From Verrucomicrobiota bacterium (GTDB taxonomy: Bacteria; Verrucomicrobiota; Verrucomicrobiia; Chthoniobacterales; UBA10450): a DNA stretch of 38,489 nt. The position numbers were made by a program, and so were the translations under genes. Location of the stretch: NCBI GenBank assembly GCA_003220005.1, contig QHRD01000110.1, positions 1-38,489 on the forward strand. The letters run 5' to 3'. Shown in pieces: positions 1 through 6,709 of this stretch (position 1 is the stretch's first letter; every line of letters begins with the position of its first letter). Under the pieces are notes generated by a model, which was not told the origin of the DNA, ran no database searches, and was given only the letters and a program-made list of their open reading frames with translations.

Positions 1-718
1 CTCTCTCTTCAAGCTCTAGAGCAAGTTCTTTTCGCCCGCTTCTAACGATTCGCCCACCTACCATCACATGGACGTAATCGGGGACGATGTAGTTCAGGAG
101 CCGCTGATAATGCGTGATTAACAATATGCCAAGATTGGGGCCGCGCAACGAATTCACTCCGTGCGCAACGGTCTTGAGCGCGTCGATGTCAAGGCCGCTA
201 TCAGTCTCATCGAGAACGGCATATTTCGGTTCGAGCACGGCCAGTTGCAGAATTTCGGTGCGCTTTTTTTCGCCACCGGAGAAACCCTCATTAACTGCCC
301 GGGACGTAAACGAGCGATCCATGCCGAGCAGTTCCATTTTTTCATAAAGCTTTGCGTAATAATCGGTGGCCTCAAGTTCTTCGCCTTCCGGCAGACGCGA
401 TTGCAACGCTGCGCGCAGGAAATTAGCAATCGTTACTCCCGGGATTTCGCTCGGGTACTGAAAGGCCAGGAACAAGCCGCGCCGTGCCCGTTCGTCTGGT
501 TCAAGTTCAAGAAGATTCTCTCCATCCATTAAAACCCTGCCAGCGGTCACCTGATAATCGGGGTGACCAGCGAGCACTTTTGCCAGCGTGCTTTTGCCTG
601 AGCCGTTTGGGCCCATAAGCGCGTGCACCTCGCCCCGCGGCACGCGGAGCGTCAATCCACGAACTATCCCCTGACCGTTCACGGCGATATGCAGGTTTTC
701 TACGTTCAAGTCCTTCAT
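1..718 (-). CDS. sufC: Fe-S cluster assembly ATPase SufC (C-terminus cut by window edge)
   Basis: Absent from the ORF track because it runs off the window; I translated it by hand. SufC is the cytosolic ABC-type ATPase of the SUF iron-sulfur cluster assembly machine and works with SufB and SufD. About 239 codons are visible, nearly the full family length of about 250. The Walker A motif GPNGSGKST is at residues 36-44, the Q-loop is in [11 protein letters not shown] near 85-94, the signature FSGGEKKR near 146-153, and Walker B with D-loop [14 protein letters not shown] near 167-180. The H-loop sits in [10 protein letters not shown]. The PSEIPGV and [12 protein letters not shown] contexts are SufC hallmarks rather than transporter ATPase features. 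The ATG start is followed directly by a typical [10 protein letters not shown]-terminus. SufB and SufD would be expected just outside the window to the left. Confidence 0.95.
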   Translation of the reverse strand, partial: MKDLNVENLHIAVNGQGIVRGLTLRVPRGEVHALMGPNGSGKSTLAKVLAGHPDYQVTAGRVLMDGENLLELEPDERARRGLFLAFQYPSEIPGVTIANFLRAALQSRLPEGEELEATDYYAKLYEKMELLGMDRSFTSRAVNEGFSGGEKKRTEILQLAVLEPKYAVLDETDSGLDIDALKTVAHGVNSLRGPNLGILLITHYQRLLNYIVPDYVHVMVGGRIVRSGRKELALELEER

Positions 719-801
719 AAAGGTGAATGCAAAATATACGCCGGTTCCAGAGATTTGCGAACCGCGTAAAAGGCTTCGCCTCACGCGGCACCCGCGGGCG
801 C

Positions 802-836
802 AGCCACGTGAGCGCCCAAGGCGCTTTTACGTGGCT
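802..836. repeat. Hairpin repeat of the GTAGCC-arm family, overlapping the tRNA 3' end
   Basis: The outer arms AGCCACGT (802-809) and ACGTGGCT (829-836) enclose an inner hairpin AGCGCC/GGCGCT. On the minus strand it starts inside the tRNA CCA end and could fold in the tRNA-Gln primary transcript. No T-run follows, so it is not a classical terminator. Confidence 0.7.
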
Positions 837-905
837 ACCCCGCTTGGATTCGAACCAAGAATAACGCCTCCAAAGGGCGCTGTGTTACCGTTACACCACG
901 GGGTA
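832..905 (-). tRNA. tRNA-Gln (anticodon TTG)
   Basis: On the minus strand the sequence folds as a complete cloverleaf. The acceptor stem is TACCCCG/CGGGGTA, the D-arm GTGT/ACAC, and the anticodon stem GCGCC/GGCGT with loop CTTTGGA, giving anticodon TTG. The variable loop has four bases, and the T-arm is CTTGG-TTCGAAT-CCAAG. The discriminator base is G and the CCA end is encoded. The weak U1-A72 first pair is a known identity feature of glutamine tRNAs. The 3' end GTAGCCA also forms one arm of the downstream hairpin repeat. Confidence 0.95.
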
Positions 906-909
906 AACG

Positions 910-936
910 GATTGGCGATTTTAGATTGGCGATTTT
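910..936. repeat. Two direct copies of GATTGGCGATTTT upstream of tRNA-Gln
   Basis: GATTGGCGATTTT occurs at 910-922 and again at 924-936. It lies just upstream of the minus-strand tRNA-Gln gene. A similar AT-rich run (AATCGACAATCTAAAATT) precedes rpoA. On the minus strand the inner copy offers TAAAAT, a possible -10 element 12 nt before the tRNA, but I see no well-spaced -35. Confidence 0.5.
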
Positions 937-1032
937 CGGTTCGAGCGCAATTCCCAAATTAGAGCGTGATCGGGTTTGCGCGAAGCAACTCGCTGTCAAA
1001 ATCGAGGTTGAATCAGTGGCAGCGGGACGAGT

Positions 1033-2052
1033 ATGATGGCTTCGCCGCAGCCACGGAGCCCGGTTATGGAGCGCACAATCTACCTTCAGCATTACCGCGT
1101 CTGCCTCACATCGGACGGCGCTCCGCGTGAAATCAGCCGGGACGGTGCAGCAATTACCTACGAAGCGCTGGACGAAAGAACTCGCGAGCAAGTTGATCTA
1201 AAACTCATTCCGCTTAAAAGCATCGACTCGGGTGTCCGGGAGAAATTAGACGAGCAGGCACGCGCCGCGCAGATGCTGCGTCACGTGAATATTGCGAAAG
1301 TTTACGATTTTGGACGGGAAGGCGGAGATTTTGTTTGCATCTCAGAGCACCTGCCAGGTGAAACGCTTGCAGCGTGGGTGGTCGCTCACGGCCCGATGCC
1401 GGCTGACGCCGCATTGCGAGTGGCCGAGCAAATCGTAAGCGTGCTCTCATCCGTGAATTTTCACAGGCTTCCATATCCGCCAATTCAGCTCTCCGACATC
1501 ATCGTCGTCCCGGGACAGACTCCCGAAGGCACTTGGCCGCTGGTGAAACTGATTAACTTCGGGTTGCCCGCACTTAGGTCCGGCGCCGGGCTAGGGTCTG
1601 AAGATTCACAGACGCGCGAGCAAACTTCCTCTGCGGAACAAGCGGCCAGGCCCGAGGAAAGCGCACATGGAGCGAAAGACATCCAGTCAGAGATTTTTTT
1701 GCTCGGTGCGACGCTTTATTTTCTTCTGACAGGCGTTGCACTTTCGTCTGAAGCGCTCCAGCGGCCTCCAAAGTTATCAAAGTTTCCAAAACCGTTACGA
1801 GGCATGCTTGGCCGGATGTTGCATCCTGATTCGAATCAACGTCCAAGGGATTTGGTCGTCCTCGCGGAAATGATCCGCGAGTGCCTGCTGAAGATCGAAC
1901 GTCGCCGAGCACTCGCCGACAAGTATGGCATTCCGTACAGGACAACAATGCCGCGGCGAACCGAGGTTCGGCGATCGCCGCCGTCTTGTTGCCAGAGCCG
2001 ATTGGCAAAATTATATCTCGCGCTCGCGAGACAAAACCGATCGGCGTTGTGA
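1033..2052 (+). CDS. Ser/Thr protein kinase-like protein, predicted pseudokinase, probably frameshifted
   Basis: The protein kinase fold is recognisable. An N-lobe with YEALDERTREQVDLKLI keeps the beta-3 lysine, ARAAQMLRHVNIAKVYDFG resembles the C-helix region, and DIQSEIFLLGATLYFLLTG matches the F-helix region of Hanks-type kinases. The catalytic loop HRDLKPxN is replaced by PPIQLSDIIV and the DFG motif by NFG. Both the catalytic base and the metal-binding aspartate are therefore absent, which implies a pseudokinase. The last 30 or so residues (after YGIPYRTTMPR) are arginine- and cysteine-rich and look out of frame. The overlapping downstream ORF in another frame carries on like a normal membrane-proximal and extracytoplasmic tail. 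ATGs at 1033 and 1066 are both possible starts. I read 1033-2675 as one gene with a lesion near 1960-1990. Confidence 0.7.
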   Translation: MMASPQPRSPVMERTIYLQHYRVCLTSDGAPREISRDGAAITYEALDERTREQVDLKLIPLKSIDSGVREKLDEQARAAQMLRHVNIAKVYDFGREGGDFVCISEHLPGETLAAWVVAHGPMPADAALRVAEQIVSVLSSVNFHRLPYPPIQLSDIIVVPGQTPEGTWPLVKLINFGLPALRSGAGLGSEDSQTREQTSSAEQAARPEESAHGAKDIQSEIFLLGATLYFLLTGVALSSEALQRPPKLSKFPKPLRGMLGRMLHPDSNQRPRDLVVLAEMIRECLLKIERRRALADKYGIPYRTTMPRRTEVRRSPPSCCQSRLAKLYLALARQNRSAL

Positions 2053-2675
2053 TTGGCGTCCCTGAATCCTCGCCACCGCCCGCGGCCCAAAATCGTTCCA
2101 CTCCAATCGCTCGCGCGGCTGTATCATCGCAAGCGGACAACGCAGTTTTGAACCAACCAACGATGAACACCGCTACGGTTTCGATTTCGCCTCAAATTTC
2201 TTCACCGGATGTTCAGCAAACTCAAACATCAAATGCCCAATCGCAGGTCGCCACTGCAAATGCTCCCGGAGTGAGTTCGCCAGGTGCGAAGCCGGACATC
2301 TCTTCATCTACGGGCGGCGAAACAGCATCCACCTCAAAAGGTAACGACGCAGCGCAGCCGAGCACTGCCATTCAGCCAAGTTCGCAAGGCAAAAAGAAAT
2401 CTTCTGCCTCGATTTCGAAGCGGGCCCGCGGGGCTCAGGATTTGTCCGAAGACTGGCCCCAACGTCATGTCGGTTCGATGCGCGGTCACATGGTTGGTAT
2501 TACCTCTGACGGAAGGCTCATTTATCGTTTGTCCTCGGGCCGCACCAGGATTGTGGCGCCGGATTCTGAAGACCAATTCGTGCCACGGGGTCGCCGGCGC
2601 GTTTTGATTGAGCGCGACGAAGACACATTCGTTCCGCCGCCTCGATTTGCGCCGGATTATTCCCCCGACGACTAG
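1881..2675 (+). pseudogene. Out-of-frame C-terminal part of the kinase-like gene
   Basis: This ORF opens at a GTG inside the kinase reading frame, so its first 25 or so residues are probably not real. From about 1965 on it reads SAIAAVLLPEPIGKII, the remains of a hydrophobic segment, then a long Ser/Thr/Gln/Ala-rich linker, then a compact basic and acidic C-terminus (GHMVGITSDGRLIYRLSSGRTRIV, RRRVLIERDEDTFVPPPRF). A kinase, membrane segment and low-complexity tail is a common layout for bacterial Hanks-type proteins, so this is best read as the 3' half of the preceding gene. The other reading is a separately translated protein starting near ATG 2163, but I see no ribosome binding site that favours it. 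Confidence 0.55.
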
Positions 2676-2706
2676 CAAGCAACCGGCATACACTGCGGTA
2701 GAATTC

Positions 2707-2745
2707 CGGGGCCGAGCGACGCTTTTTGTGGCCCCGCATTTTTTT
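2707..2745 (+). terminator. Intrinsic terminator after the kinase-like gene
   Basis: The stem GGGGCC (2708-2713)/GGCCCC (2730-2735) has a small nested AGC-GAC-GCT hairpin. A CGCA step and then a run of seven T follow the stem. It lies about 30 bp after the stop of the kinase-like locus and before the next gene. Confidence 0.65.
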
Positions 2746-2756
2746 GAAAAAAAAGC

Positions 2757-2785
2757 TTGTCTAACGCCACGGTTCCCGGCATAAC
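2757..2785 (+). promoter_or_regulatory. Candidate sigma-70 promoter for the cysteine-peptidase-like gene
   Basis: TTGTCT, then 17 bp, then CATAAC, which matches the -35 and -10 consensus at 4 of 6 positions each. The -10 ends only 9 nt before the ATG at 2795, so the transcript would be nearly leaderless. The position right after a terminator fits a new transcription unit. Confidence 0.35.
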
Positions 2786-2794
2786 CTCGCGTTC

Positions 2795-3610
2795 ATGGAG
2801 AAACGACCGGCCTTTTTGGCCTTCACAACCATTTCGCTTCTCGTCATTTCCAGCGGAGCTCTGCGCGCGCAGGGATTGGCTCCGGCAACGTTGAATCTTG
2901 CGAGCCACGATCAAAAAGCTGCGGACGACATGGTGCAAATCATCACCAGCAAGTCGGTGCAGGAAACCGCAGATAGACCGGTGCATGCGGTCACCAAACC
3001 GCGCGGCCCGGTGATCGTCAAAAAGCTGGCGCCACCGGTTAAGAAAGAGCCCGCGTCGGCAATCGCCGCCGATTCTGCGCGAGCTTTCGTGGCCGAGCCG
3101 GTGCGACCAATGGATCAACAAACCGTAGGCAAGACGACAAAGCGCGGTAGCCTTTTCAGCTTCAAGAGCCCGGAGGGGAAAAAAGAATCTGTCCCCGTCA
3201 TCACGCAATATTATCCCAAGCAGATGGTTTATCCCTTTGGCAGGGTTGATCGCCACATCGACACCAGACTGATGCAAGCAGCGAGCATCGCGGAGGAACG
3301 CGCACACGCGCACTCGCGCTCACAGTGCTGGCATTACGTCAAGGAAGCGTTGCTAGCCTCCGGCGTCATCGATTCACGCCCGAAGACTGAACTCGCAAGA
3401 GACGCTGCGTCAGAGCTCGTCAGCAATTACGGATTCAAAAAGCTATCGGTGAATGATCCATTCTCCGCGCCGGTCGGCTCGGTACTCGTGTACGGGACTT
3501 CGCGCAGCGTCGGTCATGTCGAGTTTCGCACCAGAGACGGTTTCGTGAGCGATTTTCGTTCGAAAACGCCATCGCGCCGCCCACTGCTCGGCGTTTACGC
3601 GAAGTTGTAA
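2795..3610 (+). CDS. Exported CHAP/NlpC-like cysteine peptidase candidate
   Basis: Residues 1-26 form a clear signal peptide (MEKRPAFLAFTTISLLVISS then ALRAQG), so the product is exported. Residues 30-150 are a low-complexity Lys/Pro/Ala linker. The C-terminal 110 residues carry a cysteine at the head of a helix (SQCWHYVKEALLASG, Cys178), a histidine in a strand (VGHVEFRTRDG, His241) and an aspartate shortly after (SDF, Asp253). That order, and the GSVLVYG strand before the histidine, match CHAP and NlpC/P60 amidases, which cut peptidoglycan peptides. The family match is inferred from motif layout only. The gene stands alone, between its own candidate promoter and a downstream hairpin terminator. 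Confidence 0.7.
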   Translation: MEKRPAFLAFTTISLLVISSGALRAQGLAPATLNLASHDQKAADDMVQIITSKSVQETADRPVHAVTKPRGPVIVKKLAPPVKKEPASAIAADSARAFVAEPVRPMDQQTVGKTTKRGSLFSFKSPEGKKESVPVITQYYPKQMVYPFGRVDRHIDTRLMQAASIAEERAHAHSRSQCWHYVKEALLASGVIDSRPKTELARDAASELVSNYGFKKLSVNDPFSAPVGSVLVYGTSRSVGHVEFRTRDGFVSDFRSKTPSRRPLLGVYAKL

Positions 3611-3652
3611 TTTTTCATCAATTGGAAGTTAGGCTTCCGGCCTGGCCCGGCG

Positions 3653-3676
3653 GGCAGGCCTTTTGCCTGCCTTCTT
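3653..3676 (+). terminator. Hairpin terminator after the cysteine-peptidase-like gene
   Basis: GGCAGGC (3653-3659) pairs with GCCTGCC (3665-3671) across the loop CTTTT, followed by TTCTT. It also lies just beyond the 3' end of the convergent minus-strand gene, so it could serve both. Confidence 0.5.
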
Positions 3677-3695
3677 AAACCATCTTTTCTCGCTC

Positions 3696-4007
3696 CTAGT
3701 AATTCCTGATCATGCGAGTCACTGCGATGAGCATCGACACGACTGGCCAGGCCGCGATCCCAGTGATCAGAAGGAAAAACAAAAGCTCGGCGACATAATC
3801 CCGGCTTCCTTCTTCGAAGAATTCACTGCTTAATTTGTAGAAGGCGGGCGCCTTAGTGGCCCGCCAGCCGGCGGAGGAATTCACCTGGCTTTCCGCTGTT
3901 GGACGATAGTTGTAATCCGTTAACGGAAAATTCTGGTGACTACGCCTTAAGCGGTTGTCGCGACGTGAGCCGCGCTGTTTGGGGTTAACTTGAAGTATTG
4001 GTTTCAT
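3696..4007 (-). CDS. Small hypothetical protein with C-terminal membrane segment
   Basis: I do not recognise this 103-residue protein. The N-terminal half is basic and polar (KPILQVNPKQRGSRRDNRL). The middle has YRPTAESQVNSSAGW. The C-terminal third contains one strong transmembrane segment (AELLFFLLITGIAAWPVVSMLIA) and ends in a short basic tail. This is what a small inner-membrane protein with a cytoplasmic N-terminus would look like. It points toward the preceding gene, with the hairpin at 3653-3676 between them. No clear ribosome binding site is visible upstream. The ORF is plausible because of its well-formed membrane segment and the lack of any better ORF on the other strand. Confidence 0.55.
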   Translation of the reverse strand: MKPILQVNPKQRGSRRDNRLRRSHQNFPLTDYNYRPTAESQVNSSAGWRATKAPAFYKLSSEFFEEGSRDYVAELLFFLLITGIAAWPVVSMLIAVTRMIRNY

Positions 4008-4305
4008 AAATTTCTAAGTTGTTAAGTGTAATTGCCGAAGTCGGTTCGGGATACCGGCGCAAAAACCCGCGCGTGGTTGCGATTCGACCACTGGGGTGCC
4101 GCGAAGTGCGGGCTCCAACTTGGCGAAATCTAACGAGCCTTTATGCCGCCCGCCCGCCCCTGCGGGCAGCGCGAATCGGCGCGTTGATCAATTTCATCGG
4201 CTCTTCATGTACAGCCGTTTCCGTGTTTGTCCAGTGGTGGCCTGCGATCTCCGCTGTAAGTCTCTATCGTCGTGGGAGAAGCGATTACGAATATCTTCCG
4301 CTTAA
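4008..4305. other. Gap without a supported gene
   Basis: About 300 bp between two minus-strand genes. The plus-strand ORFs at 4019-4330 and 4096-4305 have no recognisable domain and an Arg/Ala/Ser-rich make-up typical of antisense or noncoding translation. A GC-rich CCCGC-CCCT-GCGGG hairpin lies near 4150-4170. I see nothing else. Confidence 0.4.
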
Positions 4306-4722
4306 TCATAGCTCGGGCGGCTCTGAGTGAGATCCGGGCCGGACAATTTGAAGGGTCATAAAGTGCGGATGCGCGTTCGTCCACGCCATTGCCTCTCTCT
4401 TTGTTTCAAAAAATCGGTCGACCACGATGGCCTTGAGTTGGCTGGCAGTCCGTCCGCATAGACGAGCCGCTTTGCGACTAATGACCGCCGGACCGGTGTC
4501 GACCGCGGTGCAGGCGCGATCCGGGAAGACCACTTTACTGCCGTACGGAATTCGCTTGGGATCGACGGCGCAATGTCCGGCGCGCAATCTTCGGCCGGTA
4601 CTGGCAAATGTAGAGCCCTCACCTGCCCAGTAACTGGTAACGCGCGCCAGGACCGACTCCTCGCGCGCGAATGCGGCCGATGCCAGCAATGAGAAAAACA
4701 TGACTGTGCGAAATAGCTTCAT
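4306..4722 (-). CDS. Exported 3D-domain (RlpA/MltA-like beta-barrel) protein
   Basis: The start is placed at the internal ATG (MKLFRTVMFFSLLASAAFA), which gives a clean signal peptide. The longer ORF start would put 17 polar residues in front of it. The mature part, of about 115 residues, reads VTSYWAGEGSTFASTGRRL, then CAVDPKRIPYGSKVVF, then AVDTGPAVISRKAARL, then AIVVDRFFETKREAMAW. This follows the pattern of the 3D domain, named for its three aspartates and found in MltA, Rpf-type and YocH-like cell-wall proteins: Asp-Pro before IPYGS, Asp in the VDTG turn, and Asp in VVDRFF. These proteins act on or bind peptidoglycan in the cell envelope. Length and motif order fit a stand-alone 3D protein. 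The exact activity cannot be read from sequence. Confidence 0.75.
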   Translation of the reverse strand: MKLFRTVMFFSLLASAAFAREESVLARVTSYWAGEGSTFASTGRRLRAGHCAVDPKRIPYGSKVVFPDRACTAVDTGPAVISRKAARLCGRTASQLKAIVVDRFFETKREAMAWTNAHPHFMTLQIVRPGSHSEPPEL

Positions 4723-5030
4723 GGTGTTTTGGGGTTGCTCCGATGTTGTCGAGTCTCGGGTGGAGCAAGCCATCCTCGATGCCGAAAGCCGCAGGAATGC
4801 AGCTTTTACTTCGGATTCGGAACAGCCCCGGCGCGCTAGCCCTCAAGGGGACGCGCGGACTTCTGACAAAGACTCGCCGCGGCGAGCCGGCCCTCCCTAT
4901 AAAGGAGTTGGCAGACTTGTCAAACGATCATCTGAATTTGTTGAAGATCCGCGGTGCGGAAATACAAAGTTTGTTGCGTTAATCCGGGTGGCAGATACAC
5001 AAGCTAGGCAATTGCGATAGTTTCCCCTGA
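4723..5030. other. Intergenic region upstream of the reverse transcriptase gene
   Basis: This 308-bp gap holds a perfect 14-bp palindrome (4873-4886) and, from about 4900, a shift to AT-richer sequence like the reverse transcriptase gene. A plus-strand ORF (4743-4982) ends in a helical-looking stretch (IKELADLSNDHLNLLKIRG). Its first half lies across the palindrome repeat and the 5' flank of the 3D gene, so I do not call it. Several defence reverse transcriptases use a noncoding RNA encoded beside the gene; this gap is where one would fit. Confidence 0.4.
4873..4886. repeat. Perfect 14-bp palindrome CTCGCCGCGGCGAG
   Basis: Self-complementary over its whole length and flanked by GCCGGCCCTCCC. 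It resembles a REP-type intergenic element and lies 145 bp before the reverse transcriptase start. The pnp leader contains a comparable palindrome core, GTCCGCCGCGGCGGAC. Confidence 0.55.
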
Positions 5031-6617
5031 ATGTTCCAGTTAAAAGAATCGTCACTCGAGTGGGCGCTCAATCACGTGACGCGCTTCTCGGCAAATGACT
5101 TTTTCCCCCAACCGTTTGAATTCAAGGCCATCGCCGACCAGTGGGGCGAAGTAAAAAAGCACCTGTTAGGACTGGATTTGCACGTCTATGCCCCAAAAAC
5201 GCCAGTTGTCGGATTGGCGCTGAAACCGAATGGAACCTTTCGTGTCGTACACCAATTGGATCCGCTCGATTCGATTATCTACGCGGCGTTAACCTACGAA
5301 ATTGCGGCGAAACTCGAGCAATATCGGATACCTCGCGAGAAATGCATCGTTTGGTCATACCGAATCAAACCGAGCGTTAAAGGTTCATTTTTTGATCCGG
5401 AAGATAATACGTGGCGCGAATACAACCGCAGAACGAGGGAGCTTGCGGCTGAATTCAAAGATGGATATGTCGTGACTTGCGACATCGTCGACTTTTATAA
5501 CCAGATATACCTCCATCGCATCGAGAACTTGATTGAGGAAGCGTGCGGCCTTGCTTACGCGGCTCATGGCAAGGCGATGGAAAATTTCTTGCTCGGGCTC
5601 AACACGCTGACATCACGAGGGATTCCGGTTGGCCCCGCACCAAGCATCATAATCGCCGAACTAATTGCTGCTGACATTGATAAGAAGATACTCAGTTACA
5701 CCGATAATTTCGTTCGTTGGGTCGACGATATTTCGATCTTTTTCGCAACCAAAGACGAAGCGGAGCGAGTGCTTCATGAACTTACAGCATTTGTACATTC
5801 GAACCATAGGCTCGTCTTTTCCGGCGAGAAAACTCGTGTGCTTACAGTAGAGCGCTTTGTTCGCAACATGCGAGACGAGGAAGAAGAAGAACAGAAACTC
5901 GTGAAAGCACGTGCCAAAGAACGAGCGATGGACGCCTATTGGAAAGAGCTAATCGAAGAAATTCCTACCTATGACATATTCGAAGCTTTCGATGAGGAAA
6001 GGTTTCAAGAGGTGCTCAAAACGATACAAAAGGATGGCCGTTATGAAATCTTATCGGAAGTCTACCGAGAGCTGTTGTCCGCTGAATTAAAGAAGCCATA
6101 TCCAGGTTTCGCTGTCCTACGAAGGATCTTCCGCAACGCCGGTCGTTATCGAATCCGATCAATTCTTCCGTTACTATTCAAATACTTCGATAAGGTTGTG
6201 CCACTTTTAAGGGAAGCAGTTTTATATCTGCTCAAGGTGCTTACAAAAGATGTCGCGATATCGTACAAGGAGGAATTTCAGCGGATTATCGATAGTCCGC
6301 GAACCCAACTGCCATTCGTCAACACTTGGATCGCCGCATTGTTACGGCATCCAGCATTCAACACAATAGAACTGCCTCCAAATTATGATCGCGTTCTGAC
6401 AATTCATGATCGAGCGCTAATTGCCACTCGCCGAGAAGATCGCACTTGGGTGAAGGATTATAAGAATGGTGTCGACACACTTGGACCATGGGATAAACGC
6501 GCAGTATTGTATTCGGCTCAGATTCTTTCGAAGGATGAGAAACGCGCGTGGCTGAAGCTTGCAGCGCGACGTGGTGATTGTCTTGAGGCGGCCGTCGCAA
6601 CATTTGCGAGGCGCTGA
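5031..6617 (+). CDS. Stand-alone reverse transcriptase of the Abi/UG (defence-associated) type
   Basis: A 528-residue RNA-directed DNA polymerase. Motif A is YVVTCDIVDFYNQIY (catalytic Asp151). Motif B is SRGIPVGPAPSIIIAEL (about 195-211). Motif C is FVRWVDDISIFF (Asp232-Asp233), and the motif D-like stretch LVFSGEKTRVL is near 261-271. The upstream block FRVVHQLDPLDSIIYAAL is the fingers region. Residues 285-528 are almost all helical (AVLRRIFRNAGRYRIRSILPLL, GPWDKRAVLYSAQILSKDEKR), like the alpha-helical repeat C-terminus of abortive-infection (AbiA/AbiK/Abi-P2) and unknown-group reverse transcriptases. There is no intron maturase domain, no retron motif and no variable-repeat template. Those families protect against phage, often through untemplated or noncoding-RNA-templated DNA synthesis. 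The gene is visibly AT-richer than its neighbours, which suggests horizontal gain. It has no partner gene in the same direction. Confidence 0.9.
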   Translation: MFQLKESSLEWALNHVTRFSANDFFPQPFEFKAIADQWGEVKKHLLGLDLHVYAPKTPVVGLALKPNGTFRVVHQLDPLDSIIYAALTYEIAAKLEQYRIPREKCIVWSYRIKPSVKGSFFDPEDNTWREYNRRTRELAAEFKDGYVVTCDIVDFYNQIYLHRIENLIEEACGLAYAAHGKAMENFLLGLNTLTSRGIPVGPAPSIIIAELIAADIDKKILSYTDNFVRWVDDISIFFATKDEAERVLHELTAFVHSNHRLVFSGEKTRVLTVERFVRNMRDEEEEEQKLVKARAKERAMDAYWKELIEEIPTYDIFEAFDEERFQEVLKTIQKDGRYEILSEVYRELLSAELKKPYPGFAVLRRIFRNAGRYRIRSILPLLFKYFDKVVPLLREAVLYLLKVLTKDVAISYKEEFQRIIDSPRTQLPFVNTWIAALLRHPAFNTIELPPNYDRVLTIHDRALIATRREDRTWVKDYKNGVDTLGPWDKRAVLYSAQILSKDEKRAWLKLAARRGDCLEAAVATFARR

Positions 6618-6660
6618 TGACATCGCGTTAGATAATCGGCGTACCGGAGGAGTGGCGACT

Positions 6661-6686
6661 CTGGCGTGGCAAATTTGCCACGCCAG
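6661..6686. repeat. Perfect 26-bp palindrome after the reverse transcriptase
   Basis: CTGGCGTGGCAAA is followed directly by its exact reverse complement, giving 13-bp arms with no spacer. It lies 44 bp after the reverse transcriptase stop and just before the next gene. No T-run follows, so it is not a standard terminator. It could be a transcript 3'-end hairpin, a protein-binding site or a remnant of insertion. Confidence 0.7.
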
Positions 6687-6709
6687 TGCGGACTGATAAC
6701 GTGCGCCAG

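Noticed and set aside
1950-2052. Programmed frameshift joining the two kinase ORFs
   Set aside because: No X-XXY-YYZ slippery heptamer is visible in the overlap; a lesion is the simpler reading.
4019-4330. Plus-strand ORF of 103 residues
   Set aside because: No domain or signal; overlaps the end of the minus-strand 3D gene and has antisense-like composition.
4743-4982. Small ORF upstream of the reverse transcriptase
   Set aside because: Its first half crosses the 5' flank of the 3D gene and a palindromic repeat; only the last 30 or so residues look protein-like. Kept as a hint in the findings, not called as a gene.
5031-6617. Reverse transcriptase as part of a group II intron, retron or diversity-generating element
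   Set aside because: No maturase/X domain or HNH motif in the protein, no retron-type motif or msr-like sequence recognised, and no template/variable repeat pair beside it.
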